From: an uncultured Lachnospiraceae bacterium
Lineage (GTDB): Bacteria > Bacillota > Clostridia > Lachnospirales > Lachnospiraceae
DNA: 12,855 nt
Assembly: GCA_905233835.1 (NCBI GenBank)
Contig: CAJOGB010000030.1
Location: 1-12,855, forward strand
Direction of reading: 5' to 3'
Each line of letters starts with the position of its first letter. The stretch's first letter is position 1. The notes beneath the pieces were generated by a model. That model saw nothing but the letters and a program-made list of their open reading frames with translations. It was not told the origin of the DNA and ran no database searches. A program made the translations under genes and the position numbers. Below, one piece after another: positions 1 to 7,007 of this stretch.

Positions 1-2
1 CC

Positions 3-2498
3 CCGGACGATTATAAGATGTTTAACCTTGGAAACAGTTCTACCGTAGGCGGTCTTATGATTAATAACCGACGCTACACCTGGGACGAGCTTGGAGTGGA
101 CAATTCCGAAAACGATTGGGAGAAAAAGTTTACCGACGACAACGGCGAGTTGATCTGGCTCAAACTGGATAAAGGTGCGGATTACAGTTCTATGCGCCGC
201 GTCTATGAAATGGATGCGGATTCCACGGGCATTAAGATTAATAACCTCTACGCCGGAAAGTGGGACGATACCATCGAGCAGGACGGGGACGAGTACAAAT
301 TTTCATGGCACGGCATGGACTTTACCATCACGGCAGGTGAGGGGGATGAAAGAGATGATGTCATCGCTCATATCAAAAAAGAGACCACGTCTTCTATTAC
401 CTGGAATGCGGTTCCTGCCGGATTAAGCGGATCTTCTGCGGTTTCTTCCACTGCAGATACCATGACATTTAATGTTACAAATACAAATAAGAATAACATT
501 GAACAGAAATCCTACAAAATAGAAGCGGACGAACAAGGGGTATGGGTCTCTGAGTATAACGGAGCAAACGGTACCACCACAGCGGGAAACAAAGTAAAGT
601 GGTCTGAATTCGACGATGCAAACGGCGACTATGAGATGCGTGACTGGGGAACTTCAAACGATGCATCCCATCCGGTGGCAAATGACGGAAATAACGGCTC
701 CAACCCGGTGACTTTGGACGATAGCGCAAAGTATCATTTTACGGATACAAAGGCTTGGGACGGCATCACTTCCAATAAGATGGAATTTGACTTCCGTTAT
801 TTAAAGGATGAAGTCAGCCTGGCAGAAGCTATTAACGGTGTGAAGCAAAACATTACCGGTGCCGCAGTAAATGCACCGATTAAAAGCGTTACCTCAGGCA
901 ACAACAAAGTGGATCCGACCGGCTATAGTAATATCAACTTCCACTTCCAGAGAGATCAGCTCCTTCGCGACTTTGGAACCGGCGGTTCCGATGCACCCAT
1001 GAGTTTAACGGTGGAGCGTACCCGCGTTTTTGATGGGTATGTCTATGACTATGAAAAGAGAAATCAACTCTCTGAAGCCTATGTAAAAAACACAGAGGCT
1101 GTAACCACCACCGTAACCGAAACCTACGGAAGTGCTACGAGAAAGTATTATTTGGGCGATGATGAGATAACAGCAGAAAGTGATGCTGCTTTATATGCGG
1201 CCCTGCAGGCGGGAACAGTTAATGGAATTGCCACCCATAACGCAGGAGATGAGGTTGCACCAAACTCCGTCACCACCACTTATACAGATACCTATCTTGC
1301 AAATACCGGTCAGTCACCGGCAACGGTAGCGGATACTTCAAACGACGTGGCCGGCACACAACGAACTGAAATCGGCACCATAGACTATGTGGTGAATGAA
1401 GAGACAGGAGAAACCGTTACTTATAAGGTTATAGACACCTACGATACCAACATAAATACCACCGTTCATACCGTAAATACCTTTGACGGAAAGAATTATT
1501 ATAAGGATGGCACAAGCTACATAGAATCCGCTGAAACCGATCTTTACGTGGAAGACAGCGATACCTCCAATGAGGTCCGAGACATGAACGGTATGCGCTA
1601 TAAAGCGGAGACCGGAAACGGACAGCGCTATGTAAAAACCGGAGAAGGCTATGCGCAAAACAAGCGCTATGAACTTTGCCACTACGAATATGCAGGAAAA
1701 AATTCAAGCGGCACCACCGTGGTGACCGGTAAAAGCAATCAGTTTATCGATACCAGTTCCAATATCGTAGATTCCGAACTGGATGCGGGAAATTGGACTA
1801 CGGGACTTTCTGCGGAGAACAAAACATATACAAAGGAAATCACAAACGCAAACGGCAGTAAGACCGGCTATACCACGAACTTAGCACAGCGAACCACCAC
1901 GCTTTCCGGAAAAAACGTGGATAATTTCACCTCCACAATTACACTAAACTACAACGATACGGCTGATACCTCCGGCACCGGAAATGCATCTGTGGGACTT
2001 ACCATTACACCAAACGGAAACGCTACCCGTACCTACACAAAGGCGGCGCAGACGGCCGGAAGCGCATCCGAAACCAATTTAAAGGTAAAAATCGATCCTC
2101 CGGAAAAGACCCTAAATATCCAGGCAGGTGCGTTGGGACTTCAGGGAATCGAGATCAAATGGACGGCACTTTCCAACTCCATCATCGGAATGGGTGGTGT
2201 AAAGACCACATCCTACGGAACCTCCCAGGCAGCCTTATCCGCCACCGATGACGCGATAGATATGATTTCAACGGTACGTTCCGGCTTTGGTGCCCAGCAA
2301 AATCGTTTGGAGCATGCCTATGCCATCGATCGCATCATTCAGGAGAACACGGACACCGCAGAAAGCCGCATCCGAGATACCGATATGGCCCGTGAAACCG
2401 TAATCTACTCAAAGTATCGTCTCTTAGAACAGGTGGGACAGACTCTACTTGCCCAGGCAAATCAAAATAAGATGGGAATATTGAACTTGTTGCAGTAA
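3..2498 (+). CDS. Giant flagellin, 5'-truncated by window edge
   Basis: This is the filament subunit, exported by the flagellar type III system and polymerised outside the cell. The frame is open to the first bases. The first ATG (18) has no ribosome binding site, and no flagellin N-terminal helix domain is present, so the true start lies upstream. The last 140 or so residues are a classic flagellin C-terminal D1/D0 region: a segment like LNIQAGALGLQGIEI, then IDMISTVRSGFGAQQNRLEH, then RIRDTDMARE and the end LLAQANQNKMGILNLLQ. The roughly 690 residues before that are Thr/Asn/Gly/Asp-rich, beta-type sequence, consistent with hypervariable D2/D3 domains on the filament surface. At more than 830 residues even without the N-terminus it is far larger than the 270-500 residues of most flagellins. 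One cysteine (residue 554 counted from the ATG at 18) is unusual for a flagellin. A terminator follows. Family assignment is secure; the exact paralogue name is not known. Confidence 0.93.
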   Translation, partial: PDDYKMFNLGNSSTVGGLMINNRRYTWDELGVDNSENDWEKKFTDDNGELIWLKLDKGADYSSMRRVYEMDADSTGIKINNLYAGKWDDTIEQDGDEYKFSWHGMDFTITAGEGDERDDVIAHIKKETTSSITWNAVPAGLSGSSAVSSTADTMTFNVTNTNKNNIEQKSYKIEADEQGVWVSEYNGANGTTTAGNKVKWSEFDDANGDYEMRDWGTSNDASHPVANDGNNGSNPVTLDDSAKYHFTDTKAWDGITSNKMEFDFRYLKDEVSLAEAINGVKQNITGAAVNAPIKSVTSGNNKVDPTGYSNINFHFQRDQLLRDFGTGGSDAPMSLTVERTRVFDGYVYDYEKRNQLSEAYVKNTEAVTTTVTETYGSATRKYYLGDDEITAESDAALYAALQAGTVNGIATHNAGDEVAPNSVTTTYTDTYLANTGQSPATVADTSNDVAGTQRTEIGTIDYVVNEETGETVTYKVIDTYDTNINTTVHTVNTFDGKNYYKDGTSYIESAETDLYVEDSDTSNEVRDMNGMRYKAETGNGQRYVKTGEGYAQNKRYELCHYEYAGKNSSGTTVVTGKSNQFIDTSSNIVDSELDAGNWTTGLSAENKTYTKEITNANGSKTGYTTNLAQRTTTLSGKNVDNFTSTITLNYNDTADTSGTGNASVGLTITPNGNATRTYTKAAQTAGSASETNLKVKIDPPEKTLNIQAGALGLQGIEIKWTALSNSIIGMGGVKTTSYGTSQAALSATDDAIDMISTVRSGFGAQQNRLEHAYAIDRIIQENTDTAESRIRDTDMARETVIYSKYRLLEQVGQTLLAQANQNKMGILNLLQ

Positions 2499-2505
2499 TT
2501 TTCCT

Positions 2506-2534
2506 TTATTTTGTATATACGTTTATGGTAAAAT
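2506..2534 (+). promoter_or_regulatory. Possible sigma-A promoter for chemoreceptor gene
   Basis: An extended -10 (TGG then TAAAAT, 2526-2534) lies 12 bases after the flagellin stop region's T-rich stretch. The best -35 at 17-base spacing (TTATTT, 2506-2511) is poor, so the call rests on the extended -10. Transcription would start near 2541, inside the left arm of the flagellin terminator, so a transcript from here would lack a complete terminator stem. Spacing and position fit; there is no other support. Confidence 0.3.
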
Positions 2535-2536
2535 AT

Positions 2537-2575
2537 CACGCAGGAGTGAAGGTATTTTTGCCCTGCGTGTTTTTT
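2537..2575 (+). terminator. Intrinsic terminator of flagellin gene
   Basis: A perfect 8-bp stem (CACGCAGG 2537-2544 with CCTGCGTG 2562-2569) encloses a 17-base loop and is followed at once by six T (2570-2575). It lies 38 bases after the flagellin stop codon. This is the form of a Rho-independent terminator and separates the flagellin transcript from the chemoreceptor gene. Confidence 0.85.
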
Positions 2576-2622
2576 GTGGGCAAAATACATCGGGTTAATA
2601 GTTTGGAGGAAGAGCAGTTATT

Positions 2623-3132
2623 ATGGAGAAAGAGATTTTTAAATACGCAAGTGAGAGAGAACGTTTCAGAAGAATAAATCGGGCGCTTTTTCTTGGCTTT
2701 GCGATGGTTTATGTTTGCATTATCGTGGCAGCGTCAACGCAGATGGCCTTACATGAAGTAAGTTCCAAAGCCGGAATAAGTATTATTGCGCTATCTGTTT
2801 TATTTTTGTCGATTATTGGACTTTTGTTAAAGAAAAATCCCATGGGGAGTCTGGCCAGAAATGTATCAGTTATTTTGATGGTAGTGATAGTAATGTTGGG
2901 ATCTTTGTTTTTAAATTCCAATTATATGATTGTATTCGGTTGCTTCCCACCGATTGGCTATATTGCTTACAATGATTTTAAGTTCCAAAAGAGAGCATTT
3001 TTCCTGCTTGGAATTGTTTCGTCAGCGCAGTTTTTCATACGTTGGCTCGTGCTTAAGTCATTGACCAATCCTCTTCAGGACTGGTTCTTATGGCGGCGCT
3101 TCTTATTTGTAAAATCAATTCCGAATTTTTGA
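2623..3132 (+). pseudogene. Chemoreceptor N-terminal membrane-domain fragment
   Basis: The open frame encodes 169 residues. Hydrophobic segments lie at about residues 21-39, 51-69, 80-97, 101-116 and 124-144, with an Arg/Lys-rich N-terminus likely to be cytoplasmic. There is no large extracellular loop, so this is an integral-membrane sensor type rather than a Cache or four-helix-bundle receptor. A sixth hydrophobic segment appears to be split by the first frame change: its N-terminal side (NPLQDWF) is in this frame and its C-terminal side (VLMAALLICKI) in the next. The last residues before the stop (RRFLFVKSIPNF) are out-of-frame read-through. Confidence 0.7.
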
Positions 3133-3575
3133 GAGACATCACCGGAAAGTTAAAATCGGAGCAGGATGAAATTAATAATATGATGAACGATGTGCTGAAT
3201 GTGGCGGATCGGGTTCGTCAGGGAACGACAGAAGCCATGAGCGTCGTGGACAAACTTTCCGATTCTACAGGTGTGGTAACGGGAGCAGTTCGTGATATTA
3301 CGGATTCTACTCAGAATACCGCAGAAAACATTCAGTCACAGACTGTAATGACCCAGAATATTCAGCAGTCTATCGACGATATTTTGGTTCGTGCCGAGCA
3401 GATGGTATCCATCGCAAAGGATTCCGAAGAAGTAAACGTAAACGGCATGAAGATCATGGATCACTTAAAGGAACAGGCAAAGATTATTTCCGAAACCAAT
3501 GCGGATGTATCCATGACCATGGCTCATCTTCAGGAAAAGGCCGAAGAAGTGAAGAGTGTAGTTGGAACCATTTAC
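3090..3575 (+). pseudogene. Chemoreceptor middle fragment, methylation helices
   Basis: In the second frame the sequence reads from the end of the last membrane segment (LLICKINSEFLRD) into a long amphipathic coiled coil rich in Gln, Asp, Ser and Thr. The coiled coil includes the stretch VRQGTTEAMSVVDKLSDSTG and ends in KAEEVKSVVGTIY, the usual lead-in to the signalling tip of a chemoreceptor. After 3575 this frame is out of register (KPFGIKRIYRICPCR) and stops at 3623. The ATG at 3090 has no ribosome binding site and is not a likely start. Confidence 0.65.
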
Positions 3576-4131
3576 AAACCTTTTGGCATTAAACGCATCT
3601 ATCGAATCTGCCCGTGCCGGTGAGGCGGGACGCGGATTTGCGGTAGTAGCCGACGAAATCAGACAGTTGGCGGAAAAGACCAAGGAAGAAACAGAAAATA
3701 TCGAGCGCGTTTTGGACGAACTTTCCGAAAATGCACAGGCAGCAGCCAATGCGGTTGCTTCTTCCGTAGATGCTACAAATACAGAGGATGCGTTAATTAA
3801 CGATGCATCCGACAGCTTCTCAAACATCAGTGAGGACGTAAACAGCTTAACTTCCACCATTAACGAAGTGGATAAGATGTTAAACGACTTGGCTCAGGCC
3901 AACAATCAGATTGTGGATGCCATTACACAGCTTTCCGCAACCACAGAGGAAGTAACCGCTTCTTCTTCTCAGGCAGAGTCTTTATCAAATGAAAACCTGG
4001 AAAATGCGGATAATGCCCGTACTTTCTTAACCGGCGTTATGGACGTGGCGGCAGAACTTGATAAATACACCGCCAATGCCGAAGCAGCCGAGGAAGAAGA
4101 GGAAGTTGAAGAAAATTCCGAAGAAGATTAA
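3574..4131 (+). pseudogene. Chemoreceptor signalling-tip and C-terminal fragment
   Basis: This third piece, back in the frame of the N-terminal fragment, begins in the middle of the family's most conserved hairpin: TNLLALNASIESARAGEAGR, followed by GFAVVADEIRQLAEKT, the contact surface for CheW and CheA. The return helix follows (ITQLSATTEEVTASSSQAES, a typical second methylation region), and then an acidic end (AAEEEEEVEENSEED). The Gln that normally precedes TNLLA is missing at the junction. A TTG at 3562 could formally open this frame but has no ribosome binding site. Confidence 0.7.
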
Positions 4132-4187
4132 AATAACTGTTATATTTTCGTAAGAATCATCCGAAGTATTAGGTATAAAAGAAGACA

Positions 4188-4222
4188 AACCATATTTTTG
4201 TATTTTTTTACAAAAAGCGGTT
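4188..4222 (+). terminator. A/T-rich hairpin between chemoreceptor and flgM
   Basis: AACC-ATA-TTTTTGTA (4188-4202) pairs with TACAAAAA-GC-GGTT (4209-4222): an 8-bp inner stem, a 3x2 internal loop and a 4-bp outer stem around a T-only loop. The 3' flank (AAGTTTTC) has only a short T run, so termination may be weak. The -35 box proposed for flgM begins at its last base. Confidence 0.5.
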
Positions 4223-4247
4223 AAGTTTTCAAAAATTCATCCGATAA
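4222..4247 (+). promoter_or_regulatory. Sigma-28-like promoter for flgM-flgN
   Basis: TAAG (4222-4225), 15 bases, then CCGATAA (4241-4247). The Bacillus sigma-D consensus as I know it is TAAA-N15-CCGATAT, so spacing and 9 of 11 positions agree. The predicted start near 4254-4256 gives a leader of about 48 bases before the flgM ATG at 4303. FlgM genes are commonly under sigma-28, forming a feedback loop. Confidence 0.6.
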
Positions 4248-4302
4248 ATGAGATGAAAGCATGAAAAAGCTTCAGTTTCATGGAAGAAAGGAGAGTGCCG
4301 TT

Positions 4303-4587
4303 ATGCGAATAGAGGCATATAATCAGGTAGCACAGATCTACTCAACCAATAAGACGACCGCTGCAAAGCCTGCAGATAAGGTGAAAGCCGCTGCTAAGGA
4401 CTCTGTTCAGTTATCATCTTTTGGTAAAGACATCCAGGTCGCAAAACAGGCAGTCGCAGAAGCTTCGGATATCAGGGAAGATAAAGTTGCCGAAATGAAA
4501 GCAAAGTATGCAAATGGTAATGTAAGCGTTGATACCGGAGATTTTGCAAGCGTACTTCTTGAGAAGTATAAGCTGAACAGTCTGTAA
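4303..4587 (+). CDS. flgM: FlgM, anti-sigma-28 factor
   Basis: FlgM binds the flagellar sigma factor in the cytoplasm and is exported once the hook is finished, releasing sigma-28 for filament genes. The 94-residue product has the family pattern: a short N-terminal stretch (MRIEAYNQVAQIY), a Lys/Ala-rich linker, then D-S-V-Q-L-S-S, A-S-D-I-R-E-D-K-V and G-N-V-S-V-D-T-G-D-F-A-S-V-L-L from about residue 33 on, the sigma-binding helices. I chose ATG 4303 because AAAGGAG lies 9 bases upstream. The in-frame ATG at 4261 has no ribosome binding site and would sit only a few bases from the predicted transcription start. flgN follows 17 bases later in the same transcript. Confidence 0.9.
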   Translation: MRIEAYNQVAQIYSTNKTTAAKPADKVKAAAKDSVQLSSFGKDIQVAKQAVAEASDIREDKVAEMKAKYANGNVSVDTGDFASVLLEKYKLNSL

Positions 4588-4604
4588 GAAAGGACCAAAC
4601 CAAA

Positions 4605-5117
4605 GTGGCTAGTTTAGTGGATGATTTACTGGACGTGATGGCCAAGGAGACAGAAGGTTATGAAAGACTTTATGCCCTTGCCGAAGAAAAACGTGCAGGA
4701 ATTGTAAAACGAGACCTAGAGGCGATGGAGACTGCGACATCGAAAGAAAACGATGTCTCATCCGAACTTAAGAATCTGGAAACAAAACGTGTAAAGATTC
4801 TAAAGGACATGTCCGTTGTCTTGGGAAAGGACGATGAAACACTAACCGTCACGCAGGTGATTTTGCTTTTATCGAAACAGCCACAGGAGCAAAAGGCTCT
4901 GACGGATGCGAGAGATAACCTGGTAAAAGCTGCAAGCAATATGCAGTTTATGAACACGCAAAATCAAATCCTTTTGAATCAGGCCATGGAAATGGTAGAG
5001 TTCGATCTGACATTATTTAAGAGCATGCGACAGGCGCCGGAAACCGCCAACTACGACAAGAACGCCTATAACACAGGCGACATCCTGCCCAGCGGTGGAT
5101 TCGATGCCAAACAGTAG
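4605..5117 (+). CDS. flgN: FlgN, export chaperone for hook-junction proteins
   Basis: FlgN is a cytoplasmic chaperone that keeps FlgK and FlgL unpolymerised and brings them to the export gate. The 170-residue product is nearly all helical: a long amphipathic N-terminal helix pair (DDLLDVMAKETEGYERLYAL to ETATSKENDVSSELKNLETK), a second helical region with NMQFMNTQNQILLNQAMEMV, and a disordered Gly/Asn-rich tail. The similarity is at the level of the FlgN fold rather than of strict motifs, and its place between flgM and flgK supports the call. The start is GTG with AAAGGA 10 bases upstream. The usual clients, flgK and flgL, follow directly. Confidence 0.85.
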   Translation: MASLVDDLLDVMAKETEGYERLYALAEEKRAGIVKRDLEAMETATSKENDVSSELKNLETKRVKILKDMSVVLGKDDETLTVTQVILLLSKQPQEQKALTDARDNLVKAASNMQFMNTQNQILLNQAMEMVEFDLTLFKSMRQAPETANYDKNAYNTGDILPSGGFDAKQ

Positions 5118-5133
5118 CATGGCAATTTTATTT

Positions 5134-5159
5134 TAATTGAATATATCCGAAGCCGATAA
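5134..5159 (+). promoter_or_regulatory. Sigma-28-like promoter for flgK genes
   Basis: TAAT (5134-5137), 15 bases, then CCGATAA (5153-5159) with a G before it, so the box also reads GCCGATAA. Spacing and -10 are identical to those of the proposed flgM promoter. The predicted start near 5166 leaves a leader of about 33 bases to the ATG at 5199. This would allow the hook-filament junction genes to be raised separately from flgM-flgN. Confidence 0.55.
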
Positions 5160-5198
5160 TGCGCCTAAGATTTACCCTACTTTTGGAGGACACACGTT

Positions 5199-6992
5199 AT
5201 GGCAAACGGTTTTGGAAGTTTATATGTTGGTTCTTCTGGGCTTCGCGCTCAACAGAACGCTATGAACGTAGTAGCAAATAACCTGTCTAACATAGATACC
5301 ACCGGGTATGTACGTCAGCAGGTTATTTTTGAAGATATGAATTACAACTTTTTTGCGACAGCGTCAATTTCTGACCAGTACACCGGTCTTGGCGTGTCTA
5401 TTGGTGATGTAATTCATGCCAGAGATCAGTTCTTAGATCAATCATATCGATTGGAAAGCGGACGTGCAGCTTTTTATGCATCTCAGTACGACGCTACCTC
5501 CGAAGTAGAGACTCTTTTAAAAGAAATCGGAACCGGGGAAAGCTTTGCGACAGCAGTTAATGATTTGTATGAAGCCTTTGCGGAGTTCGCAAAAGATCCC
5601 TCAGACACAGTAAATTTAAATTTGATTTCCCAAAAGGCATCACTTTTTATCTCTCGTGCACAGGGCGTGTACGACGGTTTAAAGTCTTACCAGACCAATT
5701 TGAATGCGAAGATTAACAACGACATCGATCGCATCAATGAAATCGGAAAACAGATTTTTAATATGAACTTGGAAATCCAAAAAATCGAGGCAGGTGGAAC
5801 AGAAACCGCCATGACTCTTCGTGATGAGCGCGATGCCCTTTTGGATGAACTTGGAAAGTTGGCAAAGATTTCCTATAAAGAATCTGCAGATCATATCGTA
5901 AGCGTAAAGCTTGAAGGTGTGGATTTTATTTTGGAATCTCAGTACTATTCTATCGGTTCTCACTTAGATCGTGAGACCGGTTTCGTGGTTCCTTATTGGA
6001 ATCAGTTGTCCGAGCCGGCTGCAGATGAATACTATGAAGTGTTTAACACCTCTGCAGTGGATGCGGTAAGTAACAACGACGTGGGAGAAGTAAAGTCCCT
6101 TCTTTTGGCCCGCGGAGATAAAGTTGCAAACTACATGGACATCATCAACTTGAATTCTTACCAGTATGAAAACGGTATTTCAAATTCCGTGATGTTAAAT
6201 ACGGAAGCGGAGTTAGACTCCATGATTCATTCATTGGTGGTAGCCATTAATGATTTCCTTTCACCGGTAGCAAAATATACAGATACCGCATATTACAAAG
6301 ATGGCGATACACTTCCGCGTGACGAGCGAGATGCACAGGGCAAAATCACAGCTCAGTATCCGCTGGAAACCAGAGATGAAAACGGTGAAATCGTAAATAT
6401 TTATACAAACACAAAGGTGCTTGATATCGGAAATGTAATTTACGGATCCGACGGCGAGCTCCCGCCTCACGAACTGTTTTCAAGAAACGGATGCGAGAGA
6501 TACACAAGAACCACAGATGCAAACGGAAATGTTTATTACGTATACAACGAGGAAGATCCTGCGGATACTTCCACCTGCTATACCATTAAGAGTTTATCCG
6601 TAAACAAAGATGTGGTGGAAGATTCTTCTGTTATCCCCCACATTATGCAAAACGGGGACATCGCCTATACCATGGCGGAAGACATCTACAATCTTTGGGA
6701 AGATAAAAACTATACTTTAAACCCAAATGATACAACGCCTTGCAGTTACTCTGAGTTTTATACCAAATTCGTGGGAGATTTATCCACAAAGGGTTCTATT
6801 TACAAAACCACTTCAGAGAGCTTGAAAGGAACGGTGGACACCATCGAGTCCAACCGACAGGCAGTGGTTGGTGTTTCTGCCGACGAAGAACTTACCAATT
6901 TGATTAAGTTCCAAAATGCATACAATGCATCCAGCCGATATATTAACACCGTAAGCCAGATGATTGATTATTTGCTTTCATCCTTAGGATAG
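5199..6992 (+). CDS. flgK: FlgK, hook-filament junction protein 1 (copy A)
   Basis: FlgK forms the first ring between hook and filament after export. The 597-residue protein opens with the rod/hook-family N-terminus (GSLYVGSSGLRAQQNAMNVV, then ANNLSNIDTTGYVRQ), followed by the FlgK helical domain with the segment MTLRDERDALLDELGKLAKI. It ends with the matching C-terminal helix (ADEELTNLIKFQNAYNASSR, then YINTVSQMIDYLLSSLG), which packs with the N-terminus in the assembled ring. Roughly residues 360-520 are an Asn/Asp/Tyr-rich variable region with three cysteines (NGCER, STCYT, TPCSY), probably surface-exposed. The ATG has GGAGG (5185-5189) at 9-base spacing. A second flgK starts 15 bases after its stop. 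The total length is somewhat above that of Bacillus and E. coli FlgK (about 500-550). Confidence 0.93.
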   Translation: MANGFGSLYVGSSGLRAQQNAMNVVANNLSNIDTTGYVRQQVIFEDMNYNFFATASISDQYTGLGVSIGDVIHARDQFLDQSYRLESGRAAFYASQYDATSEVETLLKEIGTGESFATAVNDLYEAFAEFAKDPSDTVNLNLISQKASLFISRAQGVYDGLKSYQTNLNAKINNDIDRINEIGKQIFNMNLEIQKIEAGGTETAMTLRDERDALLDELGKLAKISYKESADHIVSVKLEGVDFILESQYYSIGSHLDRETGFVVPYWNQLSEPAADEYYEVFNTSAVDAVSNNDVGEVKSLLLARGDKVANYMDIINLNSYQYENGISNSVMLNTEAELDSMIHSLVVAINDFLSPVAKYTDTAYYKDGDTLPRDERDAQGKITAQYPLETRDENGEIVNIYTNTKVLDIGNVIYGSDGELPPHELFSRNGCERYTRTTDANGNVYYVYNEEDPADTSTCYTIKSLSVNKDVVEDSSVIPHIMQNGDIAYTMAEDIYNLWEDKNYTLNPNDTTPCSYSEFYTKFVGDLSTKGSIYKTTSESLKGTVDTIESNRQAVVGVSADEELTNLIKFQNAYNASSRYINTVSQMIDYLLSSLG

Positions 6993-7007
6993 TAAAAGGA
7001 GAGTATT

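Larger units (their letters stand above)
2623..4131 (+). pseudogene. Methyl-accepting chemotaxis protein, two frameshifts
   Basis: Together the three reading frames spell one chemoreceptor of about 500 residues: an N-terminal membrane domain with at least five hydrophobic segments, a helical methylation region, the conserved CheW/CheA-contact hairpin, and a very acidic C-terminal tail. The product would sense a signal in or at the membrane and control CheA. The start at 2623 has GGAGGA at 2605-2610. Reading moves from the first frame to another near 3063-3105 and back near 3573, so the two lesions compensate overall, but neither junction gives a continuous protein. From family spacing I infer that the second lesion is a 17-base loss: after VVGTIY the expected D-I-x-x-Q is missing before TNLLALNASIESARAGE. 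No slippery heptamer is seen at either junction. The tail has no NWETF-like CheR-binding pentapeptide. Assembly error is the main alternative to a true pseudogene. Confidence 0.8.

Noticed and set aside
18..20. ATG at 18 as the flagellin start
   Set aside because: There is no ribosome binding site, the frame is open upstream to position 3, and the conserved flagellin N-terminal domain is missing, so the gene is cut by the window edge.
1338..1707. Minus-strand open frames, one strongly hydrophobic, inside the flagellin gene
   Set aside because: They lie fully within a well-supported coding region. The hydrophobic character comes from the complement of Asp/Asn/Thr-rich codons, and no ribosome binding site or family match is seen.
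3060..3580. Programmed ribosomal frameshifting in the chemoreceptor gene
   Set aside because: No X-XXY-YYZ slippery heptamer or following stem is seen at either junction, and conserved residues are actually missing at the second one, which fits deletion.
4174..4179. TATAAA before flgM as a sigma-A -10
   Set aside because: No acceptable -35 is found at 16-18 bases upstream, and the region lies before the hairpin. The sigma-28-like boxes explain flgM better.
4261..4302. Upstream start for flgM giving 14 extra residues
   Set aside because: There is no ribosome binding site for 4261, the extra residues do not resemble FlgM, and AAAGGAG is correctly placed for 4303.
5679..6470. Minus-strand open frames inside flgK copy A, and similar ones in flgL and flgN
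   Set aside because: These are shadows of real genes, without start signals or recognisable protein features.
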